Positions 16,731 through 24,679 of a DNA stretch of 64,000 nt are shown here, one piece after another; position 1 is the stretch's first letter, and each line of letters opens with the position of its first letter. The DNA is from Luteococcus sp038433135 (GTDB lineage Bacteria; Actinomycetota; Actinomycetes; Propionibacteriales; Propionibacteriaceae). A program made the translations under genes and the position numbers. Location of the stretch: contig NZ_JBCDMV010000023.1 of the NCBI RefSeq assembly GCF_038433135.1, positions 1-64,000 of the forward strand. The letters are read 5' to 3'. The notes under the pieces are model-generated. The model saw only the letters and a list, made by a program, of their open reading frames with translations, had not been told where the DNA came from and ran no database searches.

Positions 16731-16916
16731 GGGCCCGGAAGCTCTCGCTCCCGGGCCCGCAACTTCGTTGCGCATGGCCACCATTCCCCCGAATGACGAC
16801 CTGTGCTGGTTGGACCAAGTCCCCCGACTGGTCCATCTCCTTCGCCGAATCCCCCGATTCGACGAAGAGCCCGATTCCCCCGAATCGGATCCCCCGTGGC
16901 CACTCCCCCGAGTGGC
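16731..16916 (-). ncRNA. Candidate structured RNA: row of hairpins with identical tetraloops
   Basis: Five consecutive hairpins share one loop, CCCC on + (GGGG on -), closed by the same C-G pair, yet have different stems: 16782-16795, 16812-16834, 16840-16867, 16871-16888 and 16899-16916. A sixth TCCCCCG at 16890-16896 is unpaired. Two further hairpins lie at 16759-16771 and 16731-16758. On the minus strand the last one has a GAGA (GNRA) loop and a 12-bp stem with one G-U pair, and the first extends to 11 bp through three G-U pairs that would be C-A mismatches on +. Hairpin 3 also gains a G-U on the minus strand. The last-numbered hairpin gains two G-U pairs only on +. The minus strand is therefore favoured. 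No protein is likely. The C-rich loops on + recall the actinobacterial 6C RNA, but the copy number and loop size differ. Confidence 0.6.
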
Positions 16917-17021
16917 TGCTGGGCGATGACTTCATCCTTCCTGCTGTTAATACTGAACACAAGTTAACGTCGAACGCCGAAATTTCGCGCTTCAGCGCCG
17001 CTTCAGGAATGGTTCGGCCAA
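16917..17021. other. AT-richer segment between the hairpin row and the large inverted repeat
   Basis: This is the least GC-rich stretch of the intergenic region. It holds GTTAA/TTAAC arms around 16935-16962 and a CGAAATTTCG palindrome near 16977-16988. It is the likeliest place for a promoter firing into the hairpin row on the minus strand, but no convincing -35/-10 pair could be chosen. Confidence 0.35.
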
Positions 17022-17095
17022 TGTCCCGTGATCAGGTGACAAATCGCTCCCGCCGGGACGATTGACGGCTCTACTTGTCACTCATTCACGGGACA
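17022..17095. repeat. 74-bp imperfect inverted repeat upstream of the hairpin row
   Basis: Outer arms TGTCCCGTGA (17022-17031) and TCACGGGACA (17086-17095) pair perfectly over 10 bp; after a 4-by-4 mismatch, GTGACAA (17036-17042) pairs with TTGTCAC (17075-17081). Inside, AATCG/CGATT can form another short stem. It could be an RNA domain, a terminator of the universal stress gene without a T-run, or a protein-binding dyad. Confidence 0.5.
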
Positions 17096-17096
17096 G

Positions 17097-17112
17097 TGTG
17101 ATCCATGTCACA
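17097..17112. promoter_or_regulatory. CRP/GlxR-type binding site
   Basis: TGTGATCCATGTCACA is a perfect TGTGA-N6-TCACA dyad, the consensus for CRP and its actinobacterial homologue GlxR. It lies between the universal stress gene stop (17134) and the large inverted repeat. It may control minus-strand transcription of the structured region or hrpA. Confidence 0.65.
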
Positions 17113-17133
17113 TTCCGCCACCACCGCGGGTTT

Positions 17134-18015
17134 TCACTGGACGAGGGCAACGGGACTCCCGGCGTGTGCCAGCACGGCCCGCATCACGCCGCCCAGGTGG
17201 ATCCCGAGCAGCTTGGCCTTCTGCACCCCCAGCACCAGCAGGTCCACCGTCGAGGACAGGTCAACCAGCTCATCCACCGGAGACCCGGTGGCAATCTGCA
17301 CCTCCACCGGCACCTCCGGGTGCGCAGCCCGCAATGGCTCGAGCAAACCCTCGATCCCCTGTCGCGCCGCGCGCTCCACCTCGTCGAAGGCAGGCCCGGC
17401 ATCCATCTGCTTGGCCACGTGCACCACGCTGAGGGTCGCGCCGCGCGCCTCCGCCTCGGCCATCGCCCACTCCAGGGTGTGCGGGGAGTGGTTCTGGGCA
17501 TCGACACCGACGGCGATCCGCCCCATCCCACCGGTCAGGCCGGGCGTCGCGGCGGCGGAGATCACCACCAGCGGGCAATGCGCGGCATCGGCCAGGGCGA
17601 CGCTGGTGGAGCCGATGAACATCCGCTCCAGGCCGCTGACGGAGCGGCGCCCCACCACCAGCAGGTCTGCCCCCTCGCTGAGTCGGGCCAGCACGGCCGC
17701 GGCATTGCCCAGCACCACCTCCGCGTGGATCTGATCCTCACCGAGCCCGGCCTGGGTGGCCAGCTCGATCGCCGCCTGATTCGCATGCTCGCCGGCCTCC
17801 TGCAGGGCGCTCGGGTCGTAGACCACGCCCCAAGCACCGGCCATCACGGCGTCGTCCACGGCATGCACCAAGTGCAGGGTGGCCTTGCGACGCTCGGCCG
17901 CGCCGACGCCGTAGCGCACGGCGCGCAGACCGTCCTCGGAGCCATCCACCCCCACCAGGACTCTGGGGCCCTCGATCCGGACCGAGCGGTCATCGTGGGT
18001 GGCGGCGGTGCTCAT
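17134..18015 (-). CDS. Universal stress protein, tandem Usp domains
   Basis: A 293-residue protein with two UspA domains (about residues 10-150 and 160-293). Each has the ATP-binding signature: GVDGSEDG at the first strand with G-x2-G-x9-G-like VVGRRSVSGLERMFIGSTS near 119-137, and the second domain VGVDAQNHS with a shorter, degenerate loop (VLGVQKAKLLGIHLGGV). Tandem Usp proteins are typical of actinobacteria and are induced by hypoxia or starvation. The start at 18015 has GAGAGGGGAAG upstream. It is followed on its strand by the CRP-type site and the structured region. Confidence 0.9.
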   Translation of the reverse strand: MSTAATHDDRSVRIEGPRVLVGVDGSEDGLRAVRYGVGAAERRKATLHLVHAVDDAVMAGAWGVVYDPSALQEAGEHANQAAIELATQAGLGEDQIHAEVVLGNAAAVLARLSEGADLLVVGRRSVSGLERMFIGSTSVALADAAHCPLVVISAAATPGLTGGMGRIAVGVDAQNHSPHTLEWAMAEAEARGATLSVVHVAKQMDAGPAFDEVERAARQGIEGLLEPLRAAHPEVPVEVQIATGSPVDELVDLSSTVDLLVLGVQKAKLLGIHLGGVMRAVLAHAGSPVALVQ

Positions 18016-18116
18016 GGCTTCCCCTCTCGCAGGGCCACAGCCGACCAGCGAGGGCCGGTTGCGGCGTTGGCTTGCCCTGATGCCATTCTTCCACGCCGAC
18101 GAGGGATTGTGCAGGG

Positions 18117-18512
18117 CTAGGCTGCGGCGACCGCCCGGCCGGTCAGTGTGGCGTCGCTGATCACCAACAGCAGCTCCCGGGTGTCGGGGACGAAGGGCTC
18201 CGGCCCGGCCTCCACCGTCAGCTCACCCTCGGCCGGACGCCCCAGGGATCCGCGGGCCACGACGCTCCAGCCATTGCGACAGGCGGGATCGAATTCGTCC
18301 ACCTCGAAGGCCACCGGGGTGCCGTCGGCGAGACTGGCCAGCTGGGTCTGCCCACCGGTGCGCAGGACGATTCGTTCGTCGTCCAGGGCGTAGGACAGGG
18401 GTAGCACCGTCAGCCCGTCGGGGCCGTCGAAGGCCAAGCGGCCCACCGAGGCCTCACGGAGCAGCAGACTGCATTCGGCCGCATCGAGAACCTCGAAATG
18501 CCCCTCACCCAT
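18117..18512 (-). CDS. Pyridoxamine 5'-phosphate oxidase-like (PPOX) flavin-binding protein
   Basis: A 131-residue split-barrel protein of the PNPOx-like class, which binds FMN, F420 or heme. The N-terminal LLREASVGRLAFDGPDGLTVLPLSYALDDERIVLRTG and the VAFEVDEFDPACRNGWSVVARG strands are characteristic of the small single-domain group often found beside Usp genes in actinobacteria. Substrate and cofactor cannot be decided from sequence. The start at 18512 has a GAGAGG-like site 12 bases upstream. The next gene on this strand begins after 100 bases. Confidence 0.8.
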   Translation of the reverse strand: MGEGHFEVLDAAECSLLLREASVGRLAFDGPDGLTVLPLSYALDDERIVLRTGGQTQLASLADGTPVAFEVDEFDPACRNGWSVVARGSLGRPAEGELTVEAGPEPFVPDTRELLLVISDATLTGRAVAAA

Positions 18513-18569
18513 CGGACCCCACCTCTCCTGAACTGTTCAGATCGTATCGGACCGGAAAGGCCGCGCAGC

Positions 18570-19544
18570 TCACTCGCCGTCGGTGAAGGTCACCCGGCCA
18601 CGCAGCTTGGCGGCCAGGTCGTCATCGATCCCGTCGGCGATCCGGGTGATGATCCGCACGCCCTCGTGCAGGTGAGCCGGGACGAAGGGCCGCGCGAGCA
18701 GGCTCATCGACACGAATACCCTGTCCTTGTAGAGCGAGAAACGGCCGAAGCGGGATTCGGTGTTCAGGTCATTGAGCACTTCGACGGCGCGGCCACGGCC
18801 CTCCAGGTCATGGACCAGGGCGCTGAACAGCAGCACCTCCCGAGCATCGGCGGAGCACCGAACGAAGACCATCGAGGAGCCGACCCGAATGGTGAAGTCG
18901 CCCTCCTCGTCGGTGATCGGTTCGTGGCCGAACATGTGGGCCAGTTCGGTGCGGACGAAGTCGTGCAGCTCATCCCAATCCGCCGGCATGCTGGCGACGT
19001 AGTCATGCTCCTCCCCCGGGTGCTGCGCGGCGGCCGTCGCACCGGTGGAGGCCTCCCTCACAACCGGCTCGGTGGCCAGGATCTCGGCCAGCTGGTCAGG
19101 TGCCAGGAAGACGGGGTGCTGCACGCCGAAGACGTCGCGCAGCGTCTGGACGGCCAGCTCGGCGAGCCAGACGCAGTCGTCCTGCACGTGCTCGGCCCAG
19201 AAATTCGGGGTGGGGTGCGGTTCCTCGACGGTCGGCGACTGCCAGCCGAGGGTGGCCAACTGGTCCAGCTGTCCCGCACCCAGCTGGAAACCGTCACCCA
19301 ACACGGCATTGCTGGCGGCCTCGGCCAGGATCATCGGCGGCTCGTCCTTGGCCGTGCGCTGGCCGCAGGTGAAGCTGACGAAGGGCGCCGGTTCGGCCTC
19401 GGTGGTCAGGGTGCCCACCCGCAGCGCCGCCCCGTCGTCGATCATCGAGACCACCTCGGCAAGCCGGTCGGTGAACAACGCCCAGGCCTGGGCGGTGCTG
19501 GCGTCGAAGTCGAAGGTTTCCCGTTGGCCCACGTCCTTGCTCAT
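18570..19544 (-). CDS. YbjN / T3SS-chaperone-like (TY-Chap) domain protein
   Basis: A 324-residue cytoplasmic protein with no signal or membrane segment. The C-terminal part (about residues 195-320: TIRVGSSMVFVRCSADAREVLLFSALVHD ... LNTESRFGRFSLYKDRVFVSMSLLARPF) matches the YbjN/T3SS chaperone-like fold, which is thought to bind peptides or proteins. The N-terminal 150 residues look like the paired domain often fused to it in actinobacteria. The biological role is unknown. ATG 19544 has a TAGGTT -10 six bases upstream, predicting a leaderless transcript. Confidence 0.6.
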   Translation of the reverse strand: MSKDVGQRETFDFDASTAQAWALFTDRLAEVVSMIDDGAALRVGTLTTEAEPAPFVSFTCGQRTAKDEPPMILAEAASNAVLGDGFQLGAGQLDQLATLGWQSPTVEEPHPTPNFWAEHVQDDCVWLAELAVQTLRDVFGVQHPVFLAPDQLAEILATEPVVREASTGATAAAQHPGEEHDYVASMPADWDELHDFVRTELAHMFGHEPITDEEGDFTIRVGSSMVFVRCSADAREVLLFSALVHDLEGRGRAVEVLNDLNTESRFGRFSLYKDRVFVSMSLLARPFVPAHLHEGVRIITRIADGIDDDLAAKLRGRVTFTDGE

Positions 19545-19577
19545 GCCGCCAACCTAGTACACGCCGGTTTCGTGGGT

Positions 19578-20525
19578 TCAGCCCAGGATCAGGGCCATCG
19601 CCATGATCGTGCCGATCGACACGATCGAGGTGATGAAGACCACATCACGGGCCAGCACCACCGAGCGTTGGTAGCGCACCGCATGGCTGAAGATGTTCTG
19701 TGCCGTCGGCAGCCCGGCCAGCACCATCACCGCCAGCATGGTCACCTGGTCCAGTCCGAAGGCCAACGAGAGCAGGAAGGCCAGCAGGGGCTGCAGCAGC
19801 AGCTTCAGCCCGCACAGCACCAACGTCTCGTTCCACAGCGGGCCGCGTCCGGGCAGCGGCCCCAGCCGCAGCGAGACCCCGAAGGCGATCAGCATGGTGG
19901 GCACCGCCAGCCCGCCGAGCATGGTCAGCGGCACGTCCAACACCTGCGGGATCCGCGCGCCGGTCAGGTTGAGCGCCAGACCCGTGAGCACGCCGATGGT
20001 CATCGGGTTGCGCAGTGGCAGCATCACATTGCGCCGCCGGGAGCTGGCGCCCCCGCCGGTGCGGGCGGCGTCGGCGTCCAGGAAGGCCAGGCCGATCGGC
20101 TGCAGCACCGCCACCTGCACCAGCAGCAGCGGGGCGATCCAGGTGACATCGTGCAGCACATAGGCGGCGATCGGCAGCCCCATGTTGCCGGCGTTGACGT
20201 AACTGGCGCAGAAGGTGGCGATCACCGTGTGCCCCAGGCCGGGCTGGCGGCCCTGCTCGTCGCGCAGCACCCAGCGCAACAGCCCCAGCGCCACCAATCC
20301 CGTGGCAAGGGTCGCCAGCACGCTAACCAGCAGGTTCTCTGCAAAGATCCGCTTCAGGTCCGCGTCGGACATCATCGTGAGCATCAGGGCGGGACTGCCG
20401 GCGAAGAAGCTCAGCTTGGTCAGCACCAGCTGGGAGGTGGTGTCCAGGACGCGCAGATGGGCCAACAGCCAGCCCACACCGACCACCGACCAGATCGCGA
20501 AGAAACCGCCCAGCACACCCGTCAC
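19578..20525 (-). CDS. AEC family (auxin efflux carrier-like) transporter
   Basis: A 315-residue membrane protein with about ten helices in two halves, matching the AEC family of bacterial permeases for organic acids such as malate. Visible are the N-terminal GGFFAIWSVVGVGWLLAHLRVLD, the NAGNMGLPIAAYVL motif (central broken helix) and the C-terminal AVMVLAGLPTAQNIFSHAVRYQ segment. Two starts are possible: ATG 20528 or GTG 20525. GTG is preferred because TAGGGT lies exactly six bases before it. The gene is divergent from the ferritin gene. Substrate unknown. Confidence 0.82.
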   Translation of the reverse strand: MTGVLGGFFAIWSVVGVGWLLAHLRVLDTTSQLVLTKLSFFAGSPALMLTMMSDADLKRIFAENLLVSVLATLATGLVALGLLRWVLRDEQGRQPGLGHTVIATFCASYVNAGNMGLPIAAYVLHDVTWIAPLLLVQVAVLQPIGLAFLDADAARTGGGASSRRRNVMLPLRNPMTIGVLTGLALNLTGARIPQVLDVPLTMLGGLAVPTMLIAFGVSLRLGPLPGRGPLWNETLVLCGLKLLLQPLLAFLLSLAFGLDQVTMLAVMVLAGLPTAQNIFSHAVRYQRSVVLARDVVFITSIVSIGTIMAMALILG

Positions 20526-20615
20526 CATTCCACCCTACGACCCTCTTACCACTTGGTCGTCAGCCGATGGAGGAATGCCTCGTGCGCGAACCGGGAACGT
20601 GCTTGGCTAGGGGTC

Positions 20616-21140
20616 ATGAAGATGACCAAGGAACTCGAGAAGCTGTTCAACGACCAGATCACGCTGGAGCTGGCGGCCTCCACGGTCTACCGGCAGCTGG
20701 CGATCGAGGTCGACGCGCAGGACCTGCCCGGCATGGCCGCCTGGCTGCGCCATCAGGCCGACGAGGAGATCGTGCACGCCAACAAGTTCATCGACCACCT
20801 GCTGGACCGGGACAACCACCCCGTGATCGGCGCGGTGGCCGCCCCCAAGACGAAGGCGTCGATGACCCCGCTGGACGTCTTCACCGCCGCCCTGGAGCAC
20901 GAGCAGAAGGTGTCGGAGTCGATCCGCAACCTCTACCGCGAGGGCGAGGCCGCCGGAGATCTGGACTCGCGGCCCCTGCTCAGCTGGTTCATCAACGAGC
21001 AGCTGGAGGAGGAGGCCACCGTCAGCGAGATCATCGGCCGGATCACGATGATCAACGACGATGGCCCCGGCCTGCTGCGGCTGGACCAGGAGCTGGGCCA
21101 GCGCCCCGCTACCGGCACGGAGAACACCGGCGCCGCCTGA
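20616..21140 (+). CDS. Ferritin (non-heme iron storage protein)
   Basis: A 174-residue ferritin-like four-helix protein that oxidises and stores iron. The metal ligands are recognisable: Glu in TLELAAS, the ADEEIVHANKF segment (E-x-x-H), EHEQ in helix C and NEQLEEEA in helix D. Length and motifs are those of non-heme ferritin (Ftn/BfrB) rather than heme bacterioferritin; the Met ligand for heme is not evident. ATG 20616 or 20622 could start it; AGGGG lies eight bases before 20622. Confidence 0.9.
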   Translation: MKMTKELEKLFNDQITLELAASTVYRQLAIEVDAQDLPGMAAWLRHQADEEIVHANKFIDHLLDRDNHPVIGAVAAPKTKASMTPLDVFTAALEHEQKVSESIRNLYREGEAAGDLDSRPLLSWFINEQLEEEATVSEIIGRITMINDDGPGLLRLDQELGQRPATGTENTGAA

Positions 21141-21167
21141 TCCTCACCGGCCCTACCCTTGTGGTTC

Positions 21168-22463
21168 GTGGCCGAACATGCTGAACAGAAGACCAAAGAG
21201 CGCGAGCTGCTGATCGACGCGGCTCGCGCTCTGGCCGTCTGCCTGGTGGTCTTCTTCCACGCCGGCTTGTGGCGCGTCTACCGCACCGAGACCGGCTGGC
21301 AGGCCCGCACCATGGAGATGGGGCCGCTGGGCTGGTACGGCAGCTGGCTGTTCATGGTGATGCCACTCTTCTTCGTCGCCGGCGGCTTTGCGCACGCCAT
21401 CGTGGTGGACAAGATGCACCGACGCGGCACCGGCCTGGCGCACTACTTCGCCAACCGGGGGCGACGACTGGTGGGGCCCACCACCGTCTTCATCACCCTG
21501 TTTGCCGTTCCCAGCAGCATCGCGGCCTGGCTGGGCTGGATGGACGATGCGGTCTTCATCAGCCACAACCTGACCAAGCTGCTGTGGTTCCTGGTGGCCT
21601 ACCTGTTCATCGTGCAGATCGCGCCGGCCATGGTCTGGCTGCACGACCGCTCCGCCTGGCTGGTTCCGGTGCTGCTGTTGGTCGCCGGCACGACCGTCGA
21701 CGTGTGGACCATCCACACGGGGGCGCTGGACAACCGCTACTGGAACCTGATCATCGTCTGGCCGCTGTGCCATCAGCTGGGGATTGCCCACCAGCGCGGC
21801 TTCCTGCGCCGCGGCCCGCTGTGGCAGCCGATCGCGGCCATCGGGCTGGGTGCGGTGGCGATCGTGGTGCTGCTGCAGTTCCGCTTCGGCGCAATGGGCG
21901 GCTGGCCGGTGCCGGCGCTGGGGATGGGTTCTCGCTGGATCTCCAACCTGCAGCCGCCCACCGTGGCGATGGCCTGGCTGGGGTTGGCCCAGACCGGGGT
22001 GCTGGGGCTGCTGGCCCGACGCCGCCTGACACTGCTGGAGCGCCCGCGTGTGCAGCAGGCGATGGGCGTGGTCAATGCCCTGCTGATGACCACCTACCTG
22101 TGGCACATGCCGTGCGTGGTGGTCTCCTTCGGGATCGCCATCGGGCTGGCGATGCTGATCCCCTCCGCGGTGGGGATCACCACCTTCCCGCTCTTCACCC
22201 TGACCATTGCGCTGGCGCTGATTGCGCTGGTGGTGCCGCTGGTTGCCCGGATGGATCTGCGGATGATCCCCCCGCTGGGCCCCCGGCAGAACGGCCCGGC
22301 AGCCTTCGGCGCGTTGGTGCTGCTCACCCTGTCACTGGTCGGGGTGTGGCGGCACGGGCTGGTGGTGCACCCCGGTCAGCCCCTGTCATCGCTCGGGGTG
22401 ATCGGCGTCTGGGCGGGGTCCGCACTCTTGGCGTGGGCGGCCAACCGGCCGTCGGCGTCGTAG
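21168..22463 (+). CDS. Acyltransferase family 3 membrane protein
   Basis: A 431-residue integral membrane protein of the acyltransferase-3 (OafA-like) family, which O-acylates cell-surface sugars or lipids. The N-terminal LLIDAARALAVCLVVFFHAGLWRVY carries the diagnostic R and H residues of the family, and around ten membrane helices follow. GTG 21168 was chosen since TACCCT lies eight bases before; an upstream TTG at 21159 would overlap that hexamer. The 3' end overlaps the SulP pseudogene by 88 bases. Its acceptor is unknown. Confidence 0.82.
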   Translation: MAEHAEQKTKERELLIDAARALAVCLVVFFHAGLWRVYRTETGWQARTMEMGPLGWYGSWLFMVMPLFFVAGGFAHAIVVDKMHRRGTGLAHYFANRGRRLVGPTTVFITLFAVPSSIAAWLGWMDDAVFISHNLTKLLWFLVAYLFIVQIAPAMVWLHDRSAWLVPVLLLVAGTTVDVWTIHTGALDNRYWNLIIVWPLCHQLGIAHQRGFLRRGPLWQPIAAIGLGAVAIVVLLQFRFGAMGGWPVPALGMGSRWISNLQPPTVAMAWLGLAQTGVLGLLARRRLTLLERPRVQQAMGVVNALLMTTYLWHMPCVVVSFGIAIGLAMLIPSAVGITTFPLFTLTIALALIALVVPLVARMDLRMIPPLGPRQNGPAAFGALVLLTLSLVGVWRHGLVVHPGQPLSSLGVIGVWAGSALLAWAANRPSAS

Positions 22464-22782
22464 AGCCGGAAAGTGGCCACCGCGGTTGGCAGGGTGGCGA
22501 AGATCCGGTCGACGCCCACCTTCTGCACGAAGCCGGCGGCCTGCAACTGGTCGAAGAGATCCTGCTTGACCCGGGCCATCGCGAACTCGATCCCGCAGCC
22601 CTCCAGGATCTCCCGCAGCCGATCCAGCTCGTCAACGGAGGTGCCATCACCTGGGGAACCAGGTAGGCAGCCATCGTGATGCCGCCCAGGATGTCACCCC
22701 GCAGCCATTCCCGCCGGTAGTGCGTCAGGGCGTCGAGCCCCGGCAGCACCCGTGCCCACCCTGGTCGGGTGACCTTGTCCAT
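22376..22782 (-). pseudogene. SulP family transporter remnant with a large internal deletion
   Basis: The first about 46 codons read as a SulP sulfate/bicarbonate permease N-terminus (LTHYRREWLRGDILGGITMAAYLVPQVMA). At about 22638-22646 the homology jumps, with a frame change, to the C-terminal STAS domain (TSVDELDRLREILEGCG ... FDQLQAAGFVQKVGVDRIF ... DDRG, stop at 22376). A SulP protein is normally 480-570 residues with 10-14 membrane helices; nearly all of the membrane domain is missing. The junction and frameshift make the gene non-functional. The STAS end overlaps the 3' end of the convergent acyltransferase gene. Confidence 0.85.
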
Positions 22783-22833
22783 GGATCGACGTTACTCCCG
22801 CGCGGGCGGATCCCGCAGCGGTTCGGGCCGCCC

Positions 22834-23424
22834 TCAGCGCAGTTGCAGGGTGGTCAGGCAGGTCGGGCTGTCGGCGGTGGTGGCGAAGGGCACCGTGCCG
22901 GTGCGGCCATCGATCGTCGCGGTGACGGTGCCGGAGATGTCACGCGGCAACCAGACCCCGACGAAGCCATTGGTGGCGGTGCTGGTCTGCTTGTCCACCA
23001 GCTTCTTGCCCTGCTGGTCCGTGATGGTGAGCTTGACCTGCTTGTTCACCTGCTCGCCTTGGCAGCCGGACAGGCTGTGCGCGAAGCACTCGTGGGTGGT
23101 CTCGCGGTAGGGCGCGATCGACAGGTAGAACTTGTCGGCCGGCAGCGGCAGAATGCGCTCGCCCGCGCCGTCGGTGAGCACCACCTCGTTGGCCTTCACC
23201 GAGGCCTTGAGGTCCAGCGGGCGCGCGTCGGTGGAGCGGTCCAGGGTGTTGACCAGCGTCACGGCATCCGCATCAGCAAGGCCCAGTCGCTCCAGGACGT
23301 CGGAGCCGCCGCTGGCACTGGCGACGGCCGAGGGGGTCGGCTGGGTGGGCTGCGCAGAGCAGGACGACAGCGCCAGCAAGGGAGCCGCCAGTGCGGCAGC
23401 CAGACGGAGGGTGCGGGGGGTCAT
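22834..23424 (-). CDS. cueP: CueP family copper-binding lipoprotein
   Basis: A 196-residue exported lipoprotein with a signal peptide and lipobox (LSSC, Cys22). The mature part matches CueP, the periplasmic copper-binding protein of Salmonella: HEC-FAHSLSG-C gives Cys113 and Cys121 with the diagnostic C-x7-C spacing, and SPTCLTTLQL near the end gives Cys189, the three conserved copper-site cysteines. VWLPRDISGTVTATIDG is also typical. It likely binds copper outside the membrane. AGGAG stands nine bases before the ATG. No copper regulator or exporter gene adjoins it. Confidence 0.85.
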   Translation of the reverse strand: MTPRTLRLAAALAAPLLALSSCSAQPTQPTPSAVASASGGSDVLERLGLADADAVTLVNTLDRSTDARPLDLKASVKANEVVLTDGAGERILPLPADKFYLSIAPYRETTHECFAHSLSGCQGEQVNKQVKLTITDQQGKKLVDKQTSTATNGFVGVWLPRDISGTVTATIDGRTGTVPFATTADSPTCLTTLQLR

Positions 23425-23722
23425 CGGAAACTCCTGGGGATGGGATGCGAACCTGATTTGCCCGTAATCTACCGTGCCAATCCAGCGAATCCATCAGTGG
23501 GTGAATGACAAGGGCCACGCGGCCGCCTTGCAGCCAGTGACGCGGCAGCCCCGTTAGAAGCACCAGATCTCGACTCTGCCTCTGACGAAGGACGCCGCCA
23601 ACGTGACACCAGTAGCAGTCCCCGGGCGATCAGTCGCAACGTCCGTCCGCTGAGGCCGGAGGGCCTGGTCTGTGCGTTCTCCTGCCTGCATGGTGGTACT
23701 CGTCCTGCCAGGAACACCCTCG
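23425..23722. other. Intergenic region without a recognisable gene
   Basis: An 82-codon open frame on the minus strand (23469-23717) shows no recognisable domain and an Arg/Ser-rich composition typical of chance frames. The region separates cueP from the truncated aldehyde dehydrogenase and probably holds degraded sequence. Confidence 0.4.
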
Positions 23723-24679
23723 TCAGAGCGTGATTCCGACGTACTTCGTCTCCAAGTACTCCTCCAGGCCCTCGTGACTGCCCTCGCGTCCGAGGCCGGA
23801 CTGCTTCACCCCGCCAAAGGGGGCAGCCGGGTTTGAGACGACGCCCGTGTTGAAGGCCACCATGCCCGACTCGATCTGCTCGACGGCCTTCAGACCGCTC
23901 GACACGTCGCGCGAGAAGACGTAGGACATCAGCCCGAACTCGGTGTCGTTAGCGCGGGTGATCGCCTCCTCGTCCGAGTCGACCACCACGATCGGGGCGA
24001 CCGGTCCGAAGATCTCCTCCTTCAGCAGCCGCGCGTCGGCCAGCACGGTGGGCTCGAAGAAGAAACCATCCCGCTCGACGCATTTCCCGCCGGTGAGCAC
24101 CCGAGCTCCCTTCGCGACGGCGTCCTCGGTGAGTTCGGCGACCTTGTCGAGGGTGGCCTGGTCGACCAGCGGGCCCAGCGTCGTACCCTCGCAATTTCCG
24201 GGCCCGACAACGAGCTTCTCGACCTCGGCCACCAATTGCGTCAGGAACTGTTCGGCCAGGTCACGGTGGACGTAGAAGCGGTTGGCTGCGGTGCAGGCCT
24301 CGCCGTTGTTGCGGAACTTGGCGGGTATGGCGCCCTTCACCGCCTGGGCCACGTCTGCGTCGTGCAGCACCACGAAGGGCGCATTGCCGCCGAGCTCCAT
24401 CGACGTCCGTAGGACACTCGCGGACGCCTGCTGCAGCAGCGCCCGCCCCACCTCGGTCGACCCGGTGAAGGTCAACTTGCGCAACCTCGGATCGTCTAGG
24501 ATCGGCTTCGAGACGACGCTCGATTTCGAGCTGACCACGCAGTTCACCACGCCGTCGGGAACGCCCACGTCCTGCAGGGTCTGCATCAGGTAGAGCATGG
24601 TCAATGGAGTCGCGGACGCTGGCTTGATCACCACGGTGCAGCTGGCCGCCAGCGCCGGGCCGATCTTGCGGGTGCCCAT
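23723..24679 (-). pseudogene. 5'-truncated aldehyde dehydrogenase (succinate-semialdehyde dehydrogenase-like)
   Basis: The 318-codon frame covers only the C-terminal two thirds of an NAD(P)-dependent aldehyde dehydrogenase of the GabD group, which is normally about 460-490 residues. Present are VIKPASATP (cofactor loop), ELGGNAPFVV with the catalytic Glu, NNGEACTAANRF with the catalytic Cys, EEIFGPVAP and the C-terminal PFGGVKQSGLGREGS motif. About 155-160 N-terminal residues, including the PWN motif, are missing. Homology begins at NAPAMGTRK and an in-frame TGA stands two codons before it, so the 5' part was lost. It may be expressed but should not be active. Confidence 0.8.

Noticed and set aside
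16776..16916. Hairpin row as a CRISPR array
   Set aside because: The repeated units share only the 8-base loop region; stems differ and spacing is irregular (about 18-35 bases). CRISPR repeats are 23-47 bases and nearly identical, and no cas gene is nearby.
16731..16916. Direct assignment as 6C RNA
   Set aside because: 6C RNA has two hairpins with at least six C in the loop. Here there are five hairpins with four unpaired C (five-C runs), and G-U pairs favour the opposite strand. Kept as an unnamed candidate.
16690..16962. Two overlapping minus-strand open frames (90 and 115 codons) through the hairpin row
   Set aside because: Their products change frame between hairpins and only reflect the GGGGGA motif (repeating S-G-D or G-G-x). 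No ribosome site or domain supports them; the hairpin explanation is stronger.
23469..23717. 82-codon minus-strand frame next to the truncated dehydrogenase
   Set aside because: Arg/Ser-rich product without a domain, poor start context and frames of similar length on other strands.
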